The position numbers and the translations under genes were made by a program. This document shows, in pieces, positions 9,440-16,205 of a stretch of DNA of 64,000 nt. The notes under the pieces were generated by a model, which saw nothing but the letters and a program-made list of their open reading frames with translations, had not been told where the DNA came from and made no database searches. Source of the DNA: JADFOI01 sp965218935 (GTDB lineage Bacteria > Acidobacteriota > UBA6911 > RPQK01 > JADFOI01); contig CBDCMH010000005.1 in NCBI GenBank assembly GCA_965218935.1, positions 248,001-312,000 on the forward strand, written 5' to 3'. Each line of letters begins with the position of its first letter. Position 1 is the first letter of the stretch.

Positions 9440-9978
9440 TTGATCCTCCTTATGGGTGTGGCACTCGAACGCGACCAGGCGTCCAGTTTTTGGCGGACCG
9501 TCTTTAACCCCGTGTGGAGCAGAAAACCCACGTTGCTGACCGAGAGGTGGGTCACCTCACTGATTTCCCGATAGCTCAAACCATTTTGAAACTTCAGACG
9601 GATCACTTCCTGTTGATTGGGAGGGAGTGTCTCCAGTATCTGAAGGACCCGGCCCAGTTCTTCTTTCTGCTCCAAAACTGTTGAGGGCTCCGGCTCCTGA
9701 GTGGCCTGATCCTCCAACTGGCTTTCCTTTGTGGCACTCATACGGTTTTCCTTTCTCCGCACATCCAGGGCCCGATTGCGACATACGGTAAAAAGCCACT
9801 GGGCCAGATGATCATCCACCCAGGAGCGTTTCTGCGAGCAGAGCCGTAAAAAAGTGTCTTGAACCACATCGCGGGCTCGCTCAATGTCCCCCGTAATGTG
9901 CACCGCGTAGCGGGTCAGAGGTCCCTCGTATCGAGCCAGCGCTGATCGAATCCATTCACTTTGACTAGATGAGCTCAT
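9436..9978 (-). CDS. ECF RNA polymerase sigma factor
   Basis: 180 residues with sigma region 2 (YAVHITGDIERARDVVQDTF, near residues 24-44, with the DVVQDTFLRL core-binding helix) and region 4 (LPPNQQEVIRLKFQNGLSYR then EISEVTHLSVSNVGFLLHTG, about residues 115-155). No extra C-terminal domain. It directs RNA polymerase to a small regulon and is presumably held by the coupled membrane vWA/anti-sigma protein downstream. The likely regulon includes its own operon and perhaps the alpha-2-macroglobulin, but no promoter motif was verified. It is divergent from the pseudopilin operon. Confidence 0.92.
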   Translation of the reverse strand: MSSSSQSEWIRSALARYEGPLTRYAVHITGDIERARDVVQDTFLRLCSQKRSWVDDHLAQWLFTVCRNRALDVRRKENRMSATKESQLEDQATQEPEPSTVLEQKEELGRVLQILETLPPNQQEVIRLKFQNGLSYREISEVTHLSVSNVGFLLHTGLKTVRQKLDAWSRSSATPIRRIK

Positions 9979-10050
9979 AAAACCTCAAGTCGTTCTTACT
10001 GCTCTTAACATAATAGATAACGTTCGGGGTCGGTGGTTTATTAGAAGAAA

Positions 10051-10152
10051 ACCGACAGCTGATAGCTGACAACTGACAAAAGAGGAATTGCGGGAACAGG
10101 AGGCAGGAGGGAAGAGGAGGGACTGTCGGCTGTCAGTTGTCAGTTGTCAGCT
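10051..10152. repeat. inverted repeat of CTGAC/GTCAG words between divergent operons
   Basis: Left arm 10051-10078 carries AGCTGATAGCTGACAACTGACA; right arm 10124-10152 carries TGTCGGCTGTCAGTTGTCAG and is largely its inverted copy. The middle is purine-rich. Related short words occur near 16095, 40460-40625 and 52253-52312. Function unknown. It lies between the sigma factor and the pseudopilin operon. Confidence 0.6.
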
Positions 10153-10203
10153 TTTTCTCGTAGGTTTTTCGTCAGGAGCGTTATAGCAGGAGGAGGTGAG
10201 AGT

Positions 10204-10635
10204 ATGGACACGGCCCGAGGCTATAGCCTCCTGGAGATGATGTTGGTGTGTGCCTTGATCGGCTCCGGCTCCACTCTGGGACTTTCCATTTTGAACGGAA
10301 TCGCCGAGCAACACAGGCTTCATCTGGCTGCAGAATCCTTCTCATCGGCCGTGATGGCCGCTCGATTTCAGGCCGTTGCCAGGAACCTGGCCATCCAGGT
10401 ACGGGTGCACGCAAGCGGCAAAAAGTTCGGGCTGGCGGTGAAGGACTCGGAACCGCAATTCTGGCAAGATCTTCCTGCCGGAGTTGAGTTTTCCAAAACG
10501 CCCCGGAAGCCACCCCGCTTCTATTCTCGAGGGTACGCGTCTCCGGCGGGAACATTCATACTGGAGAACAGTCGCGGTCAGATTCGCGTGATCGTTTCTC
10601 TGAGCGGGAGGGTGCGATGGGAAAGAATTCTTTAG
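10204..10635 (+). CDS. GspH/FimT-like minor pseudopilin
   Basis: 143 residues from the ATG at 10204, preceded by a strong ribosome site (CAGGAGGAGGTGAGAGT). The prepilin cleavage motif is RG^YSLLEMM with Glu at +5, followed by a hydrophobic helix (LVCALIGSGSTLGLSILNG). The body SSAVMAARFQAVARNLAIQV resembles GspH/FimT, in which small exposed strands follow the helix. The product would be processed by prepilin peptidase in the inner membrane and join a type IV pilus or type II secretion tip. First of four overlapping genes; the next start lies inside this gene. The frame is open upstream to 10144, but without a better start. Confidence 0.85.
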   Translation: MDTARGYSLLEMMLVCALIGSGSTLGLSILNGIAEQHRLHLAAESFSSAVMAARFQAVARNLAIQVRVHASGKKFGLAVKDSEPQFWQDLPAGVEFSKTPRKPPRFYSRGYASPAGTFILENSRGQIRVIVSLSGRVRWERIL

Positions 10636-10922
10636 GTTTTACACTCATGGAGGTTATGGTTTCCTTGGTCTTCCTTCTGGTGGCAGCAATAGCGCTGCTA
10701 CAAGGCCTTGAACTGACCTTTCGTCACTATACGCTGGCCCAAAATCGCTGGAAGGCGACCGTCGAACTGTGGAATCAAACTGAAGACATTCGGGCTGCTC
10801 GTTCCTCACGGGGAGAACCGCTCCAGGTCATCCCCAACTCCCGCCCTCTCTATCGCACGGTCCTCAAGGATGGGAGGCTGGAAGGGCACTCCGGCTGGGA
10901 GGTGCTTAGTGCTGAGAAGTAG
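10617..10922 (+). CDS. GspI/PilV-like minor pseudopilin
   Basis: 101 residues starting MGKNSLG^FTLMEVM, a short leader with a canonical class III prepilin site and Glu+5, then the helix VSLVFLLVAAIALLQGLELT. GspI proteins are this size, and the ALLQGLE stretch fits that family. It overlaps the upstream gene by 19 bases and the downstream gene by 14 bases, so the set is translated as a unit. It probably forms a trimeric tip with the next two gene products. Confidence 0.83.
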   Translation: MGKNSLGFTLMEVMVSLVFLLVAAIALLQGLELTFRHYTLAQNRWKATVELWNQTEDIRAARSSRGEPLQVIPNSRPLYRTVLKDGRLEGHSGWEVLSAEK

Positions 10923-11475
10923 CGATGGCTATAGTCTCCTTGAGACAATGATTGCCACATCACTATCCATCATTGTCCTGGCGGGCTTCTTTTCCATGAC
11001 GGGCCTATTTCAAACCGGGTCCTCTAATCTAAGTCTTCTGTTGGAGCGCGATGCCAACCTTTGGCTGGCTCCTCTGCTCCTTTCCCGTTGGATCATACCC
11101 GCTGGGAATAACCGCTGGGATCAAGCCTGGTCCGGGGTAACCCTTGGCTCGGATCATGTAGAGCTCAAGAGTGATATCGATGGCCCCCGGGGGTTCCCCG
11201 ATTTGAAACTCTCCAGCAGTTTTGAAGCACTGGCACTTCGATCCTCGAACTCCAATTTGCGGGTGCAAAGCAACGGAGGCTCCTTTCAACCGTTGATCAA
11301 GAACATTTCTGATTTTGAGGTCGATTCCAAAGAGAGCGGACTGGTTTCCATCCATCTCAGCGCCATCACCGATCGTCCCCTCTCGATGACCCGGGAGAAT
11401 TTACCGGAATCCACCGAGTTGCTGTTTTTCCTGCGTAACTACCGCTCCAGTCTTTTCCCGGAGAACCCCCGGTGA
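10909..11475 (+). CDS. GspJ/PilW-like minor pseudopilin
   Basis: 188 residues from GTG at 10909, chosen because GGGAGGT lies five bases upstream and because it leaves a short leader (VLRSSDG) before the prepilin cleavage site G^YSLLETM with Glu+5. The helix IATSLSIIVLAGFFSMTGLF follows. The frame is open back to 10870, but that would put the signal 20 residues in. The C-terminal part has no recognisable motif. GTGA overlap with the next gene. Confidence 0.8.
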   Translation: MLRSSDGYSLLETMIATSLSIIVLAGFFSMTGLFQTGSSNLSLLLERDANLWLAPLLLSRWIIPAGNNRWDQAWSGVTLGSDHVELKSDIDGPRGFPDLKLSSSFEALALRSSNSNLRVQSNGGSFQPLIKNISDFEVDSKESGLVSIHLSAITDRPLSMTRENLPESTELLFFLRNYRSSLFPENPR

Positions 11476-12680
11476 GGGGATTTACTCTTCTGACCTCCAT
11501 GATGCTGGTTCTGTTCATGATCTCCTTTTCATTGTTTCTCCACTTGAGGATCAGAACCCAATGGAAAATGGCCGCCGATGTGGAGTCCCAACTGCGTAGC
11601 CTGGTGCTGGCCGAGAATGGCATCGAATACGCTCGAACCCTACTCCCCCACATGGCGCTCAATCTCCTCTTGGCGGGGCTGGACGAAACATTTTCCGGGA
11701 TTCGCTCTTCTGAATGGCGCAGCCCCATGCCCTTCGCTGAGGCCCTGCGTGTGGATCCATCCACCTGGAAACCTCCCCATGATGATGGTTTGCCCACTTA
11801 CGACGGTCAACCGCTGCTCCCCGGGGGAAATCAGGGGACAGGTGAGGGTTACTTTTTCTTGAAATTCTCCAATAACCCTGAGGAAAGCCCGGAGCAGGAC
11901 GAAGACCACATCATCCTGGTCCGAAGCCTGGGCATTGTTCCTGCCCCGGTACAAGACTCCTCCTTTCCCTATCTCAGAAACAGCGTGGCCCTGCTGGAGG
12001 CTCGCTTTCGCCAGGAACGGGCCTTCTCCCTGCCCAGCCCACTCACCCTTTTGGGGAGTTCAGGATCCTTCAAGTGGGAGGGTGAGCGCTTCAGCATTGA
12101 GGGTAAAGAGAACTTTGCCATTTCCCTTGTTTCGACCGCCCCATCCACTCTCTACCTGGACCTTGTGGGTTCCCTCTCTCGGTCACAAGAGCAGTCTATT
12201 CGAGGTCAGGGAGTCCATCCCTCGATTCGAGAGGCCATCCCCCAGGACCTGAGCGAGCCCCAGCGCCTGCTCAACCCCGCGTTCTGGAATCATTTCCTGG
12301 CTCAGCTGCCCCAATTTACCGATGATCCGGCCCATGGCATCGCCTTCTTTCCCGAGGGAGGAGTCTTCGATATACCCTTCTCCGGGATCCTCATTGCTCA
12401 AAGGGATCTGATTCTCGGCAATGGAGCTCAGATCAGAGGTCTGCTGCTGCATCTGGGAAAGGGTCAACTCACTCTCAAGGCACAATCCCAAGTGATCGGG
12501 GGCATCTGGATGTCCAATTTCGACTCGACGGGCGAAAAGCTGCAATCAGGGCCCATTGCTCTGCAGGTTTCCGATTCTTCGGCCATTCGCTATGATCCAG
12601 CCGCAATCGGAGAGGCCCTGACGCTTCTTCCTCCCACCCAATTAGGCTGGCGGATCCTGTTCCCCGAGACAGTGGAATAA
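11472..12680 (+). CDS. PilX/GspK-like tip pseudopilin
   Basis: 402 residues, GTG start overlapping the previous stop (GTGA). The leader is only MRG, then FTLLTSMMLVLFMISFSLFL. Position +5 is Thr rather than Glu, a departure also known in GspK, the tip subunit of type II secretion. The stretch VLAENGIEYARTLLP matches the PilX/GspK N-terminal pattern. The C-terminal 100 residues (FSGILIAQRDLILGNGAQIR) look like a beta-rich repeat common in pilus-associated proteins. Last gene of the pseudopilin set; no ATPase, secretin or major pilin gene is in the window. Confidence 0.78.
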   Translation: MRGFTLLTSMMLVLFMISFSLFLHLRIRTQWKMAADVESQLRSLVLAENGIEYARTLLPHMALNLLLAGLDETFSGIRSSEWRSPMPFAEALRVDPSTWKPPHDDGLPTYDGQPLLPGGNQGTGEGYFFLKFSNNPEESPEQDEDHIILVRSLGIVPAPVQDSSFPYLRNSVALLEARFRQERAFSLPSPLTLLGSSGSFKWEGERFSIEGKENFAISLVSTAPSTLYLDLVGSLSRSQEQSIRGQGVHPSIREAIPQDLSEPQRLLNPAFWNHFLAQLPQFTDDPAHGIAFFPEGGVFDIPFSGILIAQRDLILGNGAQIRGLLLHLGKGQLTLKAQSQVIGGIWMSNFDSTGEKLQSGPIALQVSDSSAIRYDPAAIGEALTLLPPTQLGWRILFPETVE

Positions 12681-12682
12681 GG

Positions 12683-12688
12683 TATAAT
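12683..12688 (+). promoter_or_regulatory. -10 box TATAAT immediately before the 12695 gene
   Basis: TATAAT ends six bases before the ATG at 12695, so transcription would begin at or next to the start codon (leaderless or nearly so). The GAGG between them could only act as a ribosome site on read-through from the pilin operon. The expected -35 region (about 12660-12665) is a poor match. Confidence 0.45.
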
Positions 12689-12694
12689 AGAGGC

Positions 12695-13300
12695 ATGACT
12701 AGAGTAATTCTTTTCGTGTTATTTCTCGTCCCTGCCTGGAGCTTTGCACAGGAAAACGAGGAGATGAACGAGCCCTCTCTCGCCGAGCTGGCACGCCAGG
12801 AGCGGGAGCGCCGAGCCCAGTTGCAGGAAGTCCCCGTCATTACCAACGCCAACTTGAAGAGGCTGGGGGGAGGTTTTGTGAGTACCTCCGCAGGCCCTGG
12901 GGCTAAGACCGTGGCTACAGAAGGCACGGAAGAGGGCGAAGCCGGGGCCGAAGAGACTTCTGAGGAGGCGGAAGATCCAGCAGTTTGGGAAGGACGCTTT
13001 GGTGAAGCGCGGCTCAACCTGAAAAATGCCGTCAATAGAGATCTCGTTCTTCAGCTCAAGATGAATGACCTCCGAAACGAATATTTAAGTGGCAACGGCA
13101 CCAATCAAGGCAGGATCCAACAGCAGCTGCTGGAAACCCAGCAGGAAATTGAAAAGAACTCACAAAACGTTCAAACAGCTCGGCAAGCCGTGGACTCACT
13201 TCAGGGCGAGGCCCAGGAGCAAGGCATTCCCGACGATAAGATTATCGACCTGGTCGGTGAGCTTCCCCAGGATACCTCCATCTTCACTACACCTGAATAG
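12695..13300 (+). CDS. secreted coiled-coil protein of unknown function
   Basis: 201 residues with a Sec signal peptide (MTRVILFVLFLVPAWSFAQ) and then SLAELARQERERRAQLQEVP, a charged segment often seen after the signal in acidobacterial secreted proteins (from memory). Two further parts follow: an acidic low-complexity linker (residues 70-95, rich in Glu and Ala) and a C-terminal coiled coil with many Gln (about residues 105-185). No catalytic motif. It ends convergently with ubiE, overlapping by 14 bases. It may belong to the preceding pseudopilin operon, but it also has its own -10 box. Confidence 0.75.
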   Translation: MTRVILFVLFLVPAWSFAQENEEMNEPSLAELARQERERRAQLQEVPVITNANLKRLGGGFVSTSAGPGAKTVATEGTEEGEAGAEETSEEAEDPAVWEGRFGEARLNLKNAVNRDLVLQLKMNDLRNEYLSGNGTNQGRIQQQLLETQQEIEKNSQNVQTARQAVDSLQGEAQEQGIPDDKIIDLVGELPQDTSIFTTPE

Positions 13301-13979
13301 CCTGGGCCAGATGCAGTGTAACGATCCCACCGGTGAGAGCATATTGTCCCCGGGGAGTGAAGCCAACTTCCTGGATCAGTCCCTCCAGGGTACTCGGATC
13401 AGGGAATTCTTTGACCGATTGGGGCAAATAGGCATAGGGTCCCAGTTTTCCGGAGAGACATTGCCCGATCCTGGGTAGGATCCAGCTCATATATCCGAGA
13501 TAGAGTTGCTTGAAGACGGGAATCTGAGGCTGAGAGAATTCGAGAACCGCTAACATTCCTCCCGGCTTAAGCACACGGAACATTTCCCCCAGGCCGCTGC
13601 TGTAATCTTCAAGATTCCTCAATCCAAAGGCTATGGTGACTGCGTCAAAAGAGCATGCCGGGAAAGGGAGTTGCAAGGCATCCCCTTCCACAAACCGCAC
13701 GCTGCTTCCCGTTTTTTCCTTTCCCAGAACGAGCATGGGATGGCAAAAATCGCATCCCAGGACTCGTGCCTTGGTGGACAATGCCAGTGCCAAGTCCCCG
13801 GTGCCCGTGCACAGATCCAAAACGACGGCTTGGCTGGGTAGGAAAGGAATCAATCGCTGGGAGGTCACTCGCCGCCATTGACGATCCAGAGAGAAAGACA
13901 GCAATCGATTCAGCAGATCATAGCGATGGGCAATCGATGCAAACATGAGCCTGATCTGGTGGGATTCTTTGTTCACCAC
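13287..13979 (-). CDS. ubiE: UbiE/MenG quinone methyltransferase
   Basis: 230 residues, GTG start. Class I SAM-dependent methyltransferase that C-methylates the quinone ring in the last or a late step of menaquinone (or ubiquinone) synthesis, at the membrane surface. SAM motif I reads LDLCTGTGDLALAL (about residues 54-67); the family signatures IAFGLRNLEDYSSGL and VLKPGGMLAVLEFSQP follow. N-terminal MFASIAHRYDLLNRLLSF is typical of UbiE. It lies one base downstream of aroB. With no ubiquinone genes nearby, menaquinone is the simpler guess. Confidence 0.93.
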   Translation of the reverse strand: MVNKESHQIRLMFASIAHRYDLLNRLLSFSLDRQWRRVTSQRLIPFLPSQAVVLDLCTGTGDLALALSTKARVLGCDFCHPMLVLGKEKTGSSVRFVEGDALQLPFPACSFDAVTIAFGLRNLEDYSSGLGEMFRVLKPGGMLAVLEFSQPQIPVFKQLYLGYMSWILPRIGQCLSGKLGPYAYLPQSVKEFPDPSTLEGLIQEVGFTPRGQYALTGGIVTLHLAQAIQV

Positions 13980-13980
13980 T

Positions 13981-15069
13981 TCAGGTCCGCGCGATCTCTT
14001 CCCATGCCTGAATCAGGACGTCCTCTTCAATCCCTTCAGTGACCCTGGTCTTCCCAATGTCCTCGAGCAGGATAAAGACAAGCTGGTCATCCTGGCGTTT
14101 CTTATCGCACTTCATGGCTTCCAGAATGCCCTGCGTGGGAACCAGATCAACGGGCGGGAGTTCACCGATGCGGCGGATACAGTCTGAAATTCTTTGACTT
14201 TTCAGCTCATCCAGATAGCCCTTCATGAAGGAAAGAAGAGTCTCCGCCAGCATTCCCCAGGCGATGGCTTCCCCGTGTGTCAGTCCCTGAAATTCGGTGG
14301 CACCCTCGAGGGCATGGCCAAAGGTATGTCCAAAATTAAGAATTCTCCGCAGGCCCTTTTCTTTCTCGTCACTCGAGGTAATTTCAGCCTTGATTTCGCA
14401 ACAACGACTGATGAGGTTCTCTAAAACATCGGGTGTCCTCTTTTGGATCTCTTCCAGGTGACTCTCAAAGAATTCAAAAAAATCCGAATCACAGATGAGA
14501 CCATATTTCACCACTTCATACAGCCCCGACTGAAATTCTCTTGGGGGAAGGCTGGCCAGGGTGTCCGTGTCGATACACACCAGCTGGGGTTGATAGAAAG
14601 CCCCGATCATGTTCTTTCCCAGTCGATGATTGACGCCGGTTTTGCCGCCCACTGAGCTGTCCACCTGGGAGAGTAGTGTGGTGGGAATCTGTAAATAGGG
14701 AACGCCTCTCAGAAAGGTGGCTGCCACAAACCCCACAATATCCCCGGTGACGCCCCCACCCAAAGCAACCAGCGTCGAGGATCGGTCGGCCCGCTGGGTG
14801 ATCAAGGCGGCATAGATGTCTTCAACCGTCTCTAAGCTTTTGTGTGCTTCACCGTCTGGAATGAAAATCTCGGCAACCTGGTAGCCGTTTTCTGAGAGTT
14901 TATGGAGGAGGCTTTTCCCGAACAGTTGAGAGACCGAGGGGTTGGAAATCAGGAAAATTCGCTTCCCCGTTTCGTACTGTTCAAGAAATTGGTGGACCCG
15001 ATCGAGGAGGCTGGCCCCTATGAGAATATCGTAGCTTCTTTTTCCTAAGTCAACACGAACAGTTTTCAC
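13981..15069 (-). CDS. aroB: 3-dehydroquinate synthase
   Basis: 362 residues, the usual length. Converts DAHP to 3-dehydroquinate, second step of the shikimate pathway, using NAD and a divalent metal in the cytoplasm. Motifs: DGEAHKSLETVEDIYAALI, GGGVTGDIVGFVAATFLRG, TTLLSQVDSSVGGKTGVN with the Lys that binds substrate, and metal-binding His in ILNFGHTFGHALE. It sits four bases after thiG and directly before ubiE; chorismate feeds quinone synthesis, which makes the pairing sensible. Confidence 0.97.
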   Translation of the reverse strand: MKTVRVDLGKRSYDILIGASLLDRVHQFLEQYETGKRIFLISNPSVSQLFGKSLLHKLSENGYQVAEIFIPDGEAHKSLETVEDIYAALITQRADRSSTLVALGGGVTGDIVGFVAATFLRGVPYLQIPTTLLSQVDSSVGGKTGVNHRLGKNMIGAFYQPQLVCIDTDTLASLPPREFQSGLYEVVKYGLICDSDFFEFFESHLEEIQKRTPDVLENLISRCCEIKAEITSSDEKEKGLRRILNFGHTFGHALEGATEFQGLTHGEAIAWGMLAETLLSFMKGYLDELKSQRISDCIRRIGELPPVDLVPTQGILEAMKCDKKRQDDQLVFILLEDIGKTRVTEGIEEDVLIQAWEEIART

Positions 15070-15073
15070 GCCC

Positions 15074-15847
15074 CTACGTCAACACTCCCTCAAGCGGACT
15101 ACTGGCTGCGGCATACAGCTTTTTGGGAATTCGTCCTGCCCGATAGGCTAAACGTCCTGACTCAACGGCAAGTTTCATCGCTTTGGCCATACTCACGGCA
15201 TCCTTCGCCCCCGCGATTCCCGTATTCATCAGCACACCGTCAACACCCAATTCCATGGTTATGGTTGCGTCCGAGGCTGTTCCCACACCAGCATCCACGA
15301 TAACGGGAACGGAAACGGTCTCCAGAATGATTCGCAGGTTGTTCGGATTTTGAACCCCCAACCCTGAGCCAATGGGTGCCCCCAGCGGCATCACCGCAGC
15401 TGCACCCGCTTCCTCGAGCTTCTTACAAATGACCGGATCATCATTGGTGTAGGGCAATACCACGAAGTCCTCCTTGACCAGTGCACGTGTTGCCTCCAGT
15501 AGTCCTTCATTGTCGGGGAAAAGGGTTCGCTCATCTCCGATGACTTCAAGCTTGACCAGATTGGACAGGCCCGCTTCCCTCCCCAACCGGGCACAGCGAA
15601 TAGCGTCTTGCGCCGTATAACAACCCGCGGTATTGGGCAACAGTGTGAACTTTTCTCGATCGATATAGTTCAGCAGGGATTCCTTGCTCTTATCCGATAG
15701 GTTCACTCTCCTGACGGCAACCGTGACGACATCTGCCCCACTCGCATCCAAGGCCTGGCGCATCACTTCAAAGGTCTCGTACTTGCCTGTTCCAACAATC
15801 AATCGAGAGCGAAATTTCCGTCCAGCAACCACTAGATCGTCAGACAT
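15074..15847 (-). CDS. thiG: thiazole synthase
   Basis: 257 residues from the ATG at 15847 with GGAGG seven bases upstream; the frame is open a further 25 codons, but that region is the end of thiS. ThiG condenses deoxyxylulose phosphate, dehydroglycine and the ThiS thiocarboxylate to form the thiamine thiazole. Signatures: LIVGTGKYETFEVMRQALDA, the Schiff-base region VKLEVIGDERTLFPD, VLPYTNDDPVICKKLEEAGA, and PVIVDAGVGTASDATITMEL. Overlaps thiS by 16 bases. No thiF, thiH or thiO is in the window. Confidence 0.97.
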   Translation of the reverse strand: MSDDLVVAGRKFRSRLIVGTGKYETFEVMRQALDASGADVVTVAVRRVNLSDKSKESLLNYIDREKFTLLPNTAGCYTAQDAIRCARLGREAGLSNLVKLEVIGDERTLFPDNEGLLEATRALVKEDFVVLPYTNDDPVICKKLEEAGAAAVMPLGAPIGSGLGVQNPNNLRIILETVSVPVIVDAGVGTASDATITMELGVDGVLMNTGIAGAKDAVSMAKAMKLAVESGRLAYRAGRIPKKLYAAASSPLEGVLT

Positions 15848-16068
15848 TTCTCTTCCTCCCCTCCACCGACGAAATGGACAATCTCGATTCGATCTCCTGA
15901 GCCCAAAGTCTGTTCGGACCACCGATCCCGGCTAATGATTTGTCCGTTCACTTCCACAGCGACCTGCCTCCCCACCAGTTCCAAATCCTGGATCAGGTCG
16001 TCAACGGTCCATGTCGTCGACACCTGGGTTTGCTTTCCGTTCACGATTATCTCAGTTTTCTCGGCCAT
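15832..16068 (-). CDS. thiS: sulfur carrier protein ThiS with C-terminal extension after Gly-Gly
   Basis: 78 residues. Beta-grasp sulfur carrier for thiamine thiazole synthesis (MAEKTEIIVNGKQTQVSTTW then VDDLIQDLELVGRQVAVEVN). ThiS normally ends at Gly-Gly, whose carboxylate is adenylated by ThiF. Here the GGG (residues 68-70) is followed by EEEKCLTI before the TAG stop, which lies inside thiG. The extra codons coincide with the thiG ribosome site. Either the tail is removed by a protease, as in QbsE-type carriers, or a stop codon was lost by a GAG/TAG change. First gene of thiS-thiG-aroB-ubiE. Confidence 0.9.
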   Translation of the reverse strand: MAEKTEIIVNGKQTQVSTTWTVDDLIQDLELVGRQVAVEVNGQIISRDRWSEQTLGSGDRIEIVHFVGGGEEEKCLTI

Positions 16069-16084
16069 AGTGAAACAGCGGTTG

Positions 16085-16090
16085 ATTATA
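16085..16090 (-). promoter_or_regulatory. -10 box TATAAT upstream of thiS
   Basis: On the minus strand TATAAT ends 16 bases before the thiS ATG, giving a leader of about ten bases. No good -35 match at 17 bases. The leader is far too short for a TPP riboswitch and none of its conserved bases are seen. Further upstream (16095-16170) are CTGAC/CAGAC short words like those at 10051. Confidence 0.45.
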
Positions 16091-16205
16091 TACGAGAGAG
16101 GAAGAAAGCTGACAGCTGACCGCAGATCACAGACAACAGACCACAGACAGTGGGAAGGAGACAGGAGGAAGCTGGCTGTTTCTGCGGGCGAAGCGCGGTT
16201 AGAGA

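Noticed and set aside
16069..16205. TPP riboswitch upstream of thiS
   Set aside because: The predicted leader is about ten bases, and the conserved riboswitch segments are absent from the upstream region.
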